64,000 nucleotides of DNA from Streptomyces sp. TLI_105 (GTDB taxonomy: Bacteria; Actinomycetota; Actinomycetes; Streptomycetales; Streptomycetaceae), in assembly GCF_900105415.1 (NCBI RefSeq), contig NZ_FNSM01000001.1:372001-436000 (forward strand), in the 5' to 3' direction. Position 1 is the first letter of the stretch. Each line of letters opens with the position of its first letter. Shown piece by piece: positions 41,417 through 49,304 of this stretch. The notes below the pieces were generated by a model. That model was not told where the DNA came from and did not search any database. It worked only from the letters and a program-made list of their open reading frames with translations. The translations under genes and the position numbers were made by a program.

Positions 41417-42402
41417 TGCGGTTCCTCCTCGACGACGAGCAGCGGGAGTTCGCCCGCTCCCTCGACGGCATGCTCACGGCGGCCGACACCCCCGCGGCCG
41501 TACGGGCCTGGGCGGCCGGCGACACCACGCCCGGCCGGGCGCTCTGGTCACGGCTCGCGGAGGCCGGCGTCCTCGCCCTCGCCGTCCCGGAGCGACACGA
41601 CGGGCTCGGCCCGCTTCCCCTCGAACTGGCGTTGGCGTTCACCGAGTTGGGCCGCCACGCCGTGCCCGGCCCCCTGGTGGAGACGGTCGCCGCGGCGACG
41701 CTCCTGGACACGCTCGGCGACGACGCGGCCCCCGCCCTGCTCCCCCAGATCGCCTCGGGAAAGGCGGTCGTCTCCCTGTGCCTCCCGGCGGTCGGCGGCC
41801 CCTACGCCCTGGACGCGGACGCCGCCGACGCCGTGCTCGTCGTCGAGGGCGACACCGTGCGTCTGGCGGAGACGGCCGGGCCCGTCCAGCCCTCGGCCGA
41901 CCCCGCGCGCCGGCTGGCCCGTCCGCTCGGCGGAACCGTCCTGGCGCGGGGCCCGGCCGTGGCCGCCGCCGCCGCGCACGCCGCCGAGGTCGCCGCCCTG
42001 GCCACCGCCGCCCAGTCCCTCGGCCTCGGACGCGCCCTGCTCGACCGGACCGTGGAGTACGTGAAGCAGCGCACCCAGTTCGGGGTCGCCATCGGCTCCT
42101 TCCAGGCGGTGAAGCACCGCCTCGCCGACACGCTCATCGCGCTGGAGTTCGCCCAGCCGCTGCTCCACTCGGCCGCCCTGGCCCTGGCCGAGGGGGCGGG
42201 CCACGCCTCCGCCGAGATCGCCGCGGCGAAGGTCACGGCGGGCGAGGCCGCGTACGCCGCCGCCCGCACCGCCCTCCAGCTCCACGGGGCCGTCGGCTAC
42301 ACGGAGGAACTGGACCTCGCCCTGTGGATCCGCAAGGCCCGTCCCCTCCGTGACGCCTGGGGCACCCCCGCCGCCTGCCGCGCCCGCGTCCTCGCGCCCT
42401 GA
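41416..42402 (+). CDS. fadE32: Acyl-CoA dehydrogenase, FadE32-like (short subunit)
   Basis: A 328-aa short acyl-CoA dehydrogenase. The FAD contact motif RTQFGVAIGSFQAVKHRLAD and the C-terminal LQLHGAVGYTEELDLALWIR are present, while the middle beta domain is reduced and the usual substrate loop of full-length enzymes is missing. This is typical of the partner subunits of heteromeric steroid-type acyl-CoA dehydrogenases. ATG 41416 used; GTG 41413 is also possible. A 26-bp tandem repeat covers its last codons and a strong hairpin follows. Confidence 0.83.
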   Translation: MRFLLDDEQREFARSLDGMLTAADTPAAVRAWAAGDTTPGRALWSRLAEAGVLALAVPERHDGLGPLPLELALAFTELGRHAVPGPLVETVAAATLLDTLGDDAAPALLPQIASGKAVVSLCLPAVGGPYALDADAADAVLVVEGDTVRLAETAGPVQPSADPARRLARPLGGTVLARGPAVAAAAAHAAEVAALATAAQSLGLGRALLDRTVEYVKQRTQFGVAIGSFQAVKHRLADTLIALEFAQPLLHSAALALAEGAGHASAEIAAAKVTAGEAAYAAARTALQLHGAVGYTEELDLALWIRKARPLRDAWGTPAACRARVLAP

Positions 42403-42463
42403 ACGGAGCCGGCGTCCTCGCGCTCCGAACGGCGCCCGCGTCCTCGCGTCCTGACCGGAGCCC
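42386..42463. repeat. Three 26-bp imperfect tandem repeats over the fadE32 stop
   Basis: Units begin GCGTCCTCGCG at 42386, 42412 and 42438. The first contains the fadE32 stop codon; the other two lie in the spacer and run into the terminator hairpin. The unit length is not a multiple of three. Confidence 0.8.
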
Positions 42464-42492
42464 GCTGCCCGGGCCGGGCAGCGGGCTCCGGT
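42454..42492 (+). terminator. Strong hairpin between fadE32 and the MFS gene
   Basis: A perfect 18-bp stem (ACCGGAGCCCGCTGCCCG, 42454-42471, with 42475-42492) and a 3-nt loop. It should end or reduce transcription before the transporter, so MFS-fadE33 may have its own promoter or be expressed by read-through. Confidence 0.85.
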
Positions 42493-42542
42493 TCCCCCTC
42501 CGCTCATCGGTCCCCACTTCCCTACCGCACCCGGGAGTCAGC

Positions 42543-43919
42543 GTGTCCCCCGCACCGCCCCCGCACACCCCCGAGAGATCCTCCGACCCCGCCACGCTGC
42601 GCAGGGTGGCGCTGTCGAGTCTGCTCGGCACCGTCATCGAGTACTACGACTTCCTGCTCTACGGCACGATGGCCGCGCTCGTCTTCGGCGAGCTGTTCTT
42701 CCCCGAGTCCGATCCCGCCGTCGGCACGATCGCCGCCTTCGGGACGCTCGCCGCCGGCTATGTGGCGCGCCCGCTCGGCGGCGCCGTCTTCGGCCACTTC
42801 GGCGACCGGCTCGGCCGCAAGTCCATGCTCGTCCTCACCATGGCCCTCATGGGCGTGGCGAGCTTCCTGATCGGTGTCCTCCCCGCGTACGGGACGATCG
42901 GCGTCGCCGCCCCCGTGCTGCTCGTGCTGTTCCGCGTCGTCCAGGGCCTCGCCATCGGCGGGGAGTGGGCCGGCGCGACGCTCATGGTCGTCGAGCACGC
43001 CGACCCCCGGCGCCGCGGCCTGTGGAGCGGCGTGATGCAGATGGGGTCCCCGATCGGCTTCCTGCTCTCCACGGTCGCCGTCACCCTCACCTCGCTGCTC
43101 CCCCGCGCCTCCTTCCTGGCCTGGGGCTGGCGCGTCCCGTTCCTGTTCAGCGCGGTGCTCCTCGGCATCGGCCTCTACGTGCGCGTCAGCGTCACGGAGA
43201 GCCCGCTCTTCCAGCGGGCGGCACGGGAGCGCGAGGCCGGGGCGGCTTCCGGCGTCCCGCTGGCACAGGTGCTGCGCAGGCCCCGCACCCTCGTCCGAGC
43301 GTGCGCGGTGGGCATCGGCCCCTTCGCGCTGACGGCGCTGATCAGCACGTTCATGCTCACCTACGCCACGGCCATCGGGTACGCCACCTCCGAGGTGATG
43401 ACCGGGCTCCTCTTCACCTCGGTCACGGGCCTGGTGTCCATCCCGCTCTTCTCCGCGCTCTCCGACCGCGTCGGCCGCCGGGCCGTCGTCCTCGGCGGTG
43501 CGGCGGGCGTCGTCCTGCTCGCCTTCCCGGTCTACGCCCTGGTCGACACGCGCTCCCCCGCGCTGCTGATCCTCGGCATGGTCCTCGGCCAGGTGGTGCA
43601 GTCCGCGATGTACGCCCCGCTCGGCCCCCTGCTCTCGGAGATGTTCGGCACCCGCGTCCGCTACACCGGCGCCTCGCTCGGCTACCAGCTGGCCGCGCTG
43701 ATCGGGGGCGGATTCACCCCGATGTTCGCCGGCGGCCTGCTCTCCTCCGGCGACGCCCGGAGCGCTCCCCTCGCGGTCCTCGCCGTCGTCTGCGGGCTCG
43801 TGACCGCGCTCGCCGTCTGGCGGACGGCCGAGACGCGAGGCCGGGACCTCTCGGCGGAGGACCCGGCGGCGGCCGAGCAGCCCCGTACCCGACCGGCATC
43901 GAGAGGAGCAGAGGCATGA
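42543..43919 (+). CDS. MFS transporter, metabolite:H+ symporter (MHS) type
   Basis: A 458-aa inner-membrane carrier with about 12 hydrophobic segments. The MHS signature is visible in GTVIEYYDFLLYGTMAALVF near residue 35 and in the loop GHFGDRLGRKSMLV between TM2 and TM3. RVVQGLAIGGEWAGA (TM4 region) and LSDRVGRRAVVLGG (loop 8-9) are also typical. Known MHS carriers move organic acids, betaines or aromatic acids. Its stop overlaps the fadE33 start (ATGA), which ties it to the steroid genes; uptake of a steroid acid or export of an intermediate is inference. Confidence 0.88.
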   Translation: MSPAPPPHTPERSSDPATLRRVALSSLLGTVIEYYDFLLYGTMAALVFGELFFPESDPAVGTIAAFGTLAAGYVARPLGGAVFGHFGDRLGRKSMLVLTMALMGVASFLIGVLPAYGTIGVAAPVLLVLFRVVQGLAIGGEWAGATLMVVEHADPRRRGLWSGVMQMGSPIGFLLSTVAVTLTSLLPRASFLAWGWRVPFLFSAVLLGIGLYVRVSVTESPLFQRAAREREAGAASGVPLAQVLRRPRTLVRACAVGIGPFALTALISTFMLTYATAIGYATSEVMTGLLFTSVTGLVSIPLFSALSDRVGRRAVVLGGAAGVVLLAFPVYALVDTRSPALLILGMVLGQVVQSAMYAPLGPLLSEMFGTRVRYTGASLGYQLAALIGGGFTPMFAGGLLSSGDARSAPLAVLAVVCGLVTALAVWRTAETRGRDLSAEDPAAAEQPRTRPASRGAEA

Positions 43920-44989
43920 GGCTGACGGAGGAACAGGAAGAACTGCGGTCCGCCGTGCGGGCCGTGCTCGGACGCCACACGGGCGAGGCGGCCTGGCGGC
44001 CGCTGACCGGGCAGATCGGCGTCGCGGGGCTCGCCGTCCCCGAGGAGTACGGCGGCGCCGGGTACGGGGCCCGGGAGGTCCACGTGGTGCTGGAGGAGCT
44101 GGGACGGGAGCTGAGCCCCGTGCCGTACCTCGGCTCCGCGGTGCTCGTGGTGCAGGCGCTGCTCGCCTCCGGTGACGCGGCGGCGTGCGCGCGGCTGCTG
44201 CCGGACCTGGCCTCGGGGACCGTGGTGGGGGCCCTGGCGTGGGCCGAGCGCGGTTCCTGGGACCCGTCGGCCGTACGGGCCGAGGCCACCCCCGGGCCCG
44301 GCGGGAGCTGGCGGATCACCGGGGTCAAGGAGCACGTGCTCGACGGCGCGGGGGCCGGGCTCCTGCTGGTGGCGGCGCGGTCGGGGGCGGGGGTCTCGCT
44401 CTTCGAAGTGCCCGTGGACGGCGCGGGCGTGGGCCGTGAGGCGGCCGTGACGATGGACTCCACCAGGACGCAGGCGCGGGTGGTGCTCACGGCGGCGGAG
44501 GGACGGCTCGTGGGCGCGGAGGGTGAGGGCGAGCGGGTGCTCGCGCACGTCCTCGACCTGGCGTGCGCGGCGCTCGCCGCCGAACAGGTCGGCGCCGCCG
44601 CGCGCTGCCTCGAACTCACGCTCGCCTACGCCGGGGAGCGGGTCCAGTTCGACCGCCCCATCGGCTCCTTCCAGGCGGTCAAGCACCGCCTCGCGGACGC
44701 CTATGTCCTGGTCGAATCGGCGCGCTCGGCCGCGCTCGGCGCCTCCTTCGCCGCCGCCACGGACGACCCGGACCTCACCCGCCGTGCGGCCGCCGCCAAG
44801 TCCGCCTGCTCGGAGGCGTTCTCGGCGGTGGCGGGCGAGATGATCCAGCTGCACGGCGGCATCGGCATCACCTGGGAGCACGACGCCCATCGCTACTTCA
44901 AGCGGGCGCACGGCGCGACTCAGCTCTTCGGCCCCCCGGCCTGGCACCGCGCCCGCCTGGCGGCCGACCTGGGGCTGCCGGTGACGTGA
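43916..44989 (+). CDS. fadE33: Acyl-CoA dehydrogenase, FadE33-like (short subunit)
   Basis: A 357-aa acyl-CoA dehydrogenase-like subunit. MRLTEEQEELRSAVRAVLGR, RVQFDRPIGSFQAVKHRLAD and C-terminal IQLHGGIGITWEHDAHRYFK are conserved. The middle domain is divergent. It shares the SFQAVKHRLAD motif with the FadE32-like protein, consistent with paralogous partner subunits. It is separated from fadE32 by a transporter gene, unlike the Mycobacterium arrangement. It ends at a terminator facing the glycosyltransferase. Confidence 0.83.
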   Translation: MRLTEEQEELRSAVRAVLGRHTGEAAWRPLTGQIGVAGLAVPEEYGGAGYGAREVHVVLEELGRELSPVPYLGSAVLVVQALLASGDAAACARLLPDLASGTVVGALAWAERGSWDPSAVRAEATPGPGGSWRITGVKEHVLDGAGAGLLLVAARSGAGVSLFEVPVDGAGVGREAAVTMDSTRTQARVVLTAAEGRLVGAEGEGERVLAHVLDLACAALAAEQVGAAARCLELTLAYAGERVQFDRPIGSFQAVKHRLADAYVLVESARSAALGASFAAATDDPDLTRRAAAAKSACSEAFSAVAGEMIQLHGGIGITWEHDAHRYFKRAHGATQLFGPPAWHRARLAADLGLPVT

Positions 44990-45033
44990 GGCCCGTCGCC
45001 GCGTCGACCGCCGTCCGGCCGTCCACGCCACCG

Positions 45034-45071
45034 CCCGGCCGTGCCCGTGACGCCTCGCGGGCACGGCCGGG
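45034..45071. terminator. Bidirectional terminator closing the steroid island
   Basis: A perfect 14-bp stem (CCCGGCCGTGCCCG, 45034-45047, with 45058-45071) and a 10-nt loop lie between convergent fadE33 and the glycosyltransferase. Confidence 0.85.
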
Positions 45072-45080
45072 GGCTCGGGT

Positions 45081-46292
45081 TCATCCCCCTTCCGAGCCGA
45101 TGTGGGCGAGCAGGGCGGCGGCGCCGTCCTCCGCGGCGATCCCGTGGGCGAGTTCGGCCGCGCGGCGACGGTGGGACGGCTCCGACAGACAGGCCGTGAT
45201 CGCGTCGCCGAGGGCCTCGGCGGTCAGGGCGTCGAACGGCACGGGCCGCGGGGTGACCCCCAGCGCGTGCAGCCGGGCCGACCAGAACGGCTGGTCGTAC
45301 ATGACCGGTACGGCCACGGCGGGTACGCCGGCCCGCAGCCCGGCCGCCGTGGTGCCCGCGCCCGCGTGGTGGACCACGGCGGCGGTGCGCGGGAACAGCC
45401 AGTCGTGCGGGACGTCGCCGATGGCGAGGACGTCGTCGCCGCGGCCGCTCAGCCCGGCCCATCCCGCCTGCACCACCGCCCGCACTCCGGCACGCCGTAC
45501 CGCCGCGGCCACCAGCTCGCCGAGCCGCTCCCCCTGGCCCGCCGCCATGCTGCCGAACCCGATGAACACCGGGGGCGGACCGGCCTGGAGGAAGTCGGTC
45601 AGCTCGGCCGGGGGCCGCCAGTGGTCCGGCCGGGCGGGCCACCAGTAGCCCGTGACGTCGACCCCGGACGGCCAGTCCTCGGGGCGGGGCACCACCAGCG
45701 GGCTGTAGCCGTGGAAGACCGGCCGGATGTCGCCCGGCGCCGAGGGCGTGCCGGCGGGCAGCCCGAGGCGGTCGCGCAGCCGGGTGACGGCTCCCGCGAA
45801 GACCCCGTCGGCGCGCTTGAGCACGTCCCGGCCCGCGGCGAGGTTGCCCTCCGGGCCCAGGTCGTCGGTGCTCCGCGCGTGGGGCAGGGGGAACTCCCGG
45901 GTGGCGAACGCCGGTACGAGGTAGGTGCCGACCACGGGGACGCCGAACGCCTCGCCCGCCGTGCGGGCCAGGGGCGCCGGGCCGAAGGGAGTGAGCAGCA
46001 GGTCGGCGCCGGCCTCCACGGCCTCCGCCACCCCGTCGGCGAGTCCGTCCGCGTACGCCCTGGTCAAGGCCCGCGCCTCCTCGGGGGAGGCCGCCCGGGC
46101 CCAGTCCCGGATCAGCGCCCGCGGGTCTCCCGGCACGATCCGGTGCTCCAGGCCGCATCCGCCGAGGAGCGCGGCGAAGGACGGGTGGGCGGCGACGGCG
46201 ACCTGATGGCCGGCGTCGAGCAGGCGCCGCCCCAGGCCGGTGAAGGGTGCGACGTCGCCACGGGATCCGGCGGTGATGAACAGAATGCGCAT
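45081..46292 (-). CDS. GT1-family glycosyltransferase, sterol 3-beta-glucosyltransferase-like
   Basis: A 403-aa GT-B fold enzyme. The N-terminal MRILFITAGSRGDVAPFTGL is typical of the UGT80/sterol and macrolide MGT groups. FIGFGSMAAG and VVHHAGAGTTAAGLRAGVPA followed by PVMYDQPFWSARLHALGV form the nucleotide-sugar binding C-terminal half. The DQPFW end is typical of sterol-type UGTs and also of some antibiotic-inactivating or polyketide GTs. It lies at the island's edge, facing it. Acceptor is unknown; a steroid is possible because of motif and place. Confidence 0.82.
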   Translation of the reverse strand: MRILFITAGSRGDVAPFTGLGRRLLDAGHQVAVAAHPSFAALLGGCGLEHRIVPGDPRALIRDWARAASPEEARALTRAYADGLADGVAEAVEAGADLLLTPFGPAPLARTAGEAFGVPVVGTYLVPAFATREFPLPHARSTDDLGPEGNLAAGRDVLKRADGVFAGAVTRLRDRLGLPAGTPSAPGDIRPVFHGYSPLVVPRPEDWPSGVDVTGYWWPARPDHWRPPAELTDFLQAGPPPVFIGFGSMAAGQGERLGELVAAAVRRAGVRAVVQAGWAGLSGRGDDVLAIGDVPHDWLFPRTAAVVHHAGAGTTAAGLRAGVPAVAVPVMYDQPFWSARLHALGVTPRPVPFDALTAEALGDAITACLSEPSHRRRAAELAHGIAAEDGAAALLAHIGSEGG

Positions 46293-46347
46293 GGTGCGAT
46301 CTTCCTCCCGGCCGGCGTCGGCGACGATCGCTTCTCAGCTCTTCTTC

Positions 46348-47283
46348 TCAGCCCTGATCGAAGGTCAGGACCGCCTTGCCGTGGAGGTCTCCGGCGAGCA
46401 GGGCGGCGACCGCGTCGGCCGCGTCGGCCCAGTCGCCCCGCCAGGTGATGCCGGGGTCGAGGGTGCCGTCGGCGACGCGGTGGGCGAGCCGGGCGAGGTC
46501 GCGGTCGAGGCCGGTGCAGGAGAGCAGGAAGAAGGTCACGACGGACCGGTCGTGCCGCCCCTGGTCGCCGAACAGCGCCCCGAACGGGAAGTCCTCGCCC
46601 GTGCCGGCGGAGTGTCCGAGGGCGACCAGCGTGCCGCCCTCGCCGAGGGTGTCGTACGCCTCCACGAGCAGCGGGCCGCCGACCAGGTCGATCACGCCGT
46701 CCACCGGCCGGGAGACCTCCTTCGGCGCTCCGACCACCTCGTGCGCCCCGAGGCCGCGCAGGAGTTCGCCGTTCGCGGCCGGGGAACTCGTCGACGCCAC
46801 GACGTGGGCACCGCCGGCGCGGGCGAGCTGGACGGCGTACCGCCCGACGCCTCCGGTCGCCCCGGTGATCAGGACGTCGCGGCCGAGGAGCGGGCCGAGG
46901 CGGTGCAGGGCGCGCAGGGCGCTCGTGCCGGCGACGGGGACGGTGGCGAGGGCGGCCGGGTCGGCTCCGGCGGGGGCGACGCCGATCAGGGCGGTGTCGA
47001 CGGCACGGAGTTCGGCCCAGGCGCCGTCGGGCATCAGGGTCACCACGGGGGTGCCGGGGGCGGGGCCCGAGCCGTCCGCGGCGGCGCGTTCGACGACTCC
47101 GGCGGCGTCCCAGCCGAGGACCGCGCCCTTCGGGGCGGCGCCGAGGCCGAAGGCGATCTCGCCGGGATTGAGCGAGGTCGCGGTCACCCGGACCAGGGCC
47201 TGGTGGGGCGCGGGTTCGGGGTCGGGGGCGGTGCCGAGCCGGAGGCCGCCGGGGGCGGAGGGGTCGACGAGAAGCGCGCGCAT
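46348..47283 (-). CDS. Zinc-free MDR (quinone oxidoreductase-like) dehydrogenase
   Basis: A 311-aa medium-chain dehydrogenase/reductase. [20 protein letters not shown] opens the GroES-like domain; the NADPH motif is [20 protein letters not shown] near residue 150. No structural zinc Cys cluster is present. It probably reduces quinones, enones or aldehydes with NADPH. Divergent from a TetR gene with a palindrome between them, a common layout for stress-inducible reductases. Confidence 0.85.
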   Translation of the reverse strand: MRALLVDPSAPGGLRLGTAPDPEPAPHQALVRVTATSLNPGEIAFGLGAAPKGAVLGWDAAGVVERAAADGSGPAPGTPVVTLMPDGAWAELRAVDTALIGVAPAGADPAALATVPVAGTSALRALHRLGPLLGRDVLITGATGGVGRYAVQLARAGGAHVVASTSSPAANGELLRGLGAHEVVGAPKEVSRPVDGVIDLVGGPLLVEAYDTLGEGGTLVALGHSAGTGEDFPFGALFGDQGRHDRSVVTFFLLSCTGLDRDLARLAHRVADGTLDPGITWRGDWADAADAVAALLAGDLHGKAVLTFDQG

Positions 47284-47301
47284 GCAAGACCTCCAAGATT
47301 C

Positions 47302-47316
47302 TGCCACTGAGTGGCA
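47302..47316. promoter_or_regulatory. TetR operator candidate between MDR gene and tetR
   Basis: TGCCACT-G-AGTGGCA is a perfect 7+7 palindrome, 18 bp upstream of the MDR start and 43 bp upstream of the divergent TetR gene. The position fits a repressor controlling both genes. Confidence 0.6.
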
Positions 47317-47359
47317 TAAGCCTATAGGTAGCGTTCGCCGCTCCGATACAGTGGTGCCG

Positions 47360-48007
47360 ATGACCGCCGAGACCTCCCCCGCGCTCCCGCTGCGCGAACG
47401 CAAGAAGCTGCGCACCCGGCAGACGCTGATCGACACCGCCCTGGAACTGTTCGGTGCCCACGGCTTCGACGGCGTGACGCTGGACGGTCTCTGCGAGGCC
47501 GCCGAAGTGTCGAAGCGGACCTTCTTCCGCTACTTCGACAGCAAGGAAGACGTCGCCATGGCTCCCACCCAGGACCTGTGGGCGGCCTTCCTCGACGTCC
47601 TGGAGAGCTGCCCGGCCGACGGCCGACGGCTTCTCGCGCTGTTCGAGGACGCCCTCGCCGAGGCCGTCGGCCGGATGCCGGCCGACGGATGGGCCGGGCG
47701 CGTCCTGGCCGCGCGCCGACTCGCCGCCCTCACCCCCTCGATGGACGCGCACGGCCTCGCGTTCTGCGACCGCACCACGCGGTCCGCGCTCGCCGTGGTC
47801 GAGCGCCGCTTCGCGCTCCCCGGACCCGCCGGGCAGCTGCACGCCCGGCTGGCGCTCGACCTGCTCGTCATCCTGTTCCACCGCGCTCTGGACGCGTGGG
47901 CGGCACAGCCGACCGGGCACACGCCCGAGGACCTCGTGCGCCGGCTCCACGCCACCGCCACGGAGCTGCCTCCGGCGCTCGCCGCGACGGCCGGGCCGAG
48001 CGCCTGA
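47360..48007 (+). CDS. TetR-family regulator
   Basis: A 215-aa TetR protein. [20 protein letters not shown] then [20 protein letters not shown] and [16 protein letters not shown] form the HTH. The ligand domain (about 75-200) is of the MftR-like C-terminal type. ATG 47360 chosen; it is divergent from the MDR gene by 76 bp, so local control is likely. Ligand unknown. Confidence 0.87.
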   Translation: MTAETSPALPLRERKKLRTRQTLIDTALELFGAHGFDGVTLDGLCEAAEVSKRTFFRYFDSKEDVAMAPTQDLWAAFLDVLESCPADGRRLLALFEDALAEAVGRMPADGWAGRVLAARRLAALTPSMDAHGLAFCDRTTRSALAVVERRFALPGPAGQLHARLALDLLVILFHRALDAWAAQPTGHTPEDLVRRLHATATELPPALAATAGPSA

Positions 48008-48154
48008 GCCCCGCCGCCCGTCCGGTCACGACGTGCGCGCGCACGGGGCGTGGTCGACGAGGGCGCTCGCCGCGTTCTCCTGGGCCAGGATGTGTTCCGG
48101 GGTGTCGCCGCGCGCCCCGGACATGGAGACCACCGCGCTCGTCCCGCCGTCGGT

Positions 48155-48386
48155 GACGCCGACGCGCAGGTCGCCGCCGGCCGGGCCCACGGCGCCGACC
48201 TGGCCCTGCTGAACCCCGGCGGCATGCGCGCCGATCTCGTCTTCCACGACGGGGGCGCCGTCACGTACGCGGACGCCCACCGGGTCCAGCCCTTCGAGAC
48301 CTCGCTGTGGGTGCTGCCGGCGACCGGCGCGCAGCTCGTCACCGCGCTTCAGCGGCAGTTCACCGGCGTGAACGCGGACAGCCCGG
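48155..48386 (+). pseudogene. 5'-nucleotidase C-terminal domain fragment
   Basis: The plus strand encodes GADLALLNPGGMRADLVFHD, then VTYADAHRVQPFETSLWVLP and ALQRQFTG, clearly the C-terminal domain of a UshA-type 5'-nucleotidase/phosphoesterase. The catalytic metallophosphatase domain and signal peptide are absent, and the frame runs on into unrelated sequence. It is a gene remnant. The opposite strand of 48026-48150 encodes GTSAVVSMSGARGDTPEHIL, which looks protein-like but is unrecognised. Confidence 0.7.
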
Positions 48387-48489
48387 TGAGGGCACGGAAC
48401 GCCTCGATGGCGCCCCACGCGTCCCCGTCCTCGCCGCCGAGGGAGTACCAGGTCCGGTGGTCGGGGAGCGGCTCCCGCTGCCAGGCCGA

Positions 48490-49033
48490 CCAGCGCCGTC
48501 CGGCATCCGGGTGGGCGCGGTTCCGTAGGCCTCGGTGCGCAGTACGTCCTCGTCGCCGACGTGCGTGGCGGCGAGGAGGTGGCCGCCCGGCTTCAGGGCC
48601 CGCGCGAACATGGCGAGGACCTGGGGAAGGACGTCACGCGGGAGGTTGAACGGCGACCACCACCCGAGCACGCCGCCCAGGGACTCGTCCTCGAGGTCGA
48701 GTTCGGTGGCGGAGGCCACGTCGAAGCGGCAGTCCGGGTGCAGACGGCGCGCGTTCTCGATCGTGCGCGGGAGAGGTCGACCCCGGACGCGTCGAGTCCG
48801 CGCTCGGTGAGGCAGGCCGTCACCGTGCCGGGTCCGCAGCCGACGTCGAGGACGGGTCCGAGCCCGCCCACGGTGTCGGCCAAGGCGTCGATCGGCGCCT
48901 TGAGCCACGGGTGGCGGCGGATGTCGCCCATTCCCGTCGTCGTCACCATGTGGGCGTAGCTGTCGGCCACTCGGTCGTAGGACTCACGGACCACGTCGAG
49001 ATCCGCCGGCCGGTCGATACGGTGCGTACTCAT
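48490..49033 (-). pseudogene. Class I SAM methyltransferase, frameshifted and truncated
   Basis: From ATG 49033 the frame encodes VRESYDRVADSYAHMVTTTG and the SAM motif VLDVGCGPGTVTACL, up to ASGVDLS. The rest continues in another frame as TIENARRLHPDCRFDVASAT and VLGWWSPFNLPRDVLPQVLA, then LKPGGHLLAATHVGDEDVLR. A one-base deletion in a C run near 48763-48770 explains the shift. The C terminus after TEAYG (about 48525) is also abnormal. Either a true pseudogene or, for the first lesion, a sequencing error. Confidence 0.75.
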
Positions 49034-49304
49034 CGACCCATGCCAAGGCCCGCCGCCCAGCGTGCGGATCTTGTGGGGATCGGCGGCAGGTCTTGCACCG
49101 ACCGGGCGTCGGGCCGTCACATTCCGGCCGTCCGGGCATCCGGACCCGCGTCCCCGCGATCGGCGCCATTCGCCCATTCCTTCATCAATCACCGGTGATT
49201 CACGCCGCATTGGCGACAAATCAATCATGGTTGCCTTTCGCTCGGGCGTTCTGGAACCCTCCGTTCAACTTGTCTGACGCATCAACAGACGGAGGTAACC
49301 ACCC

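Noticed and set aside
48026..48418. A 130-codon minus-strand gene
   Set aside because: It reads through the 5'-nucleotidase fragment in antisense; only its last 40 codons look protein-like and they match no family I know.
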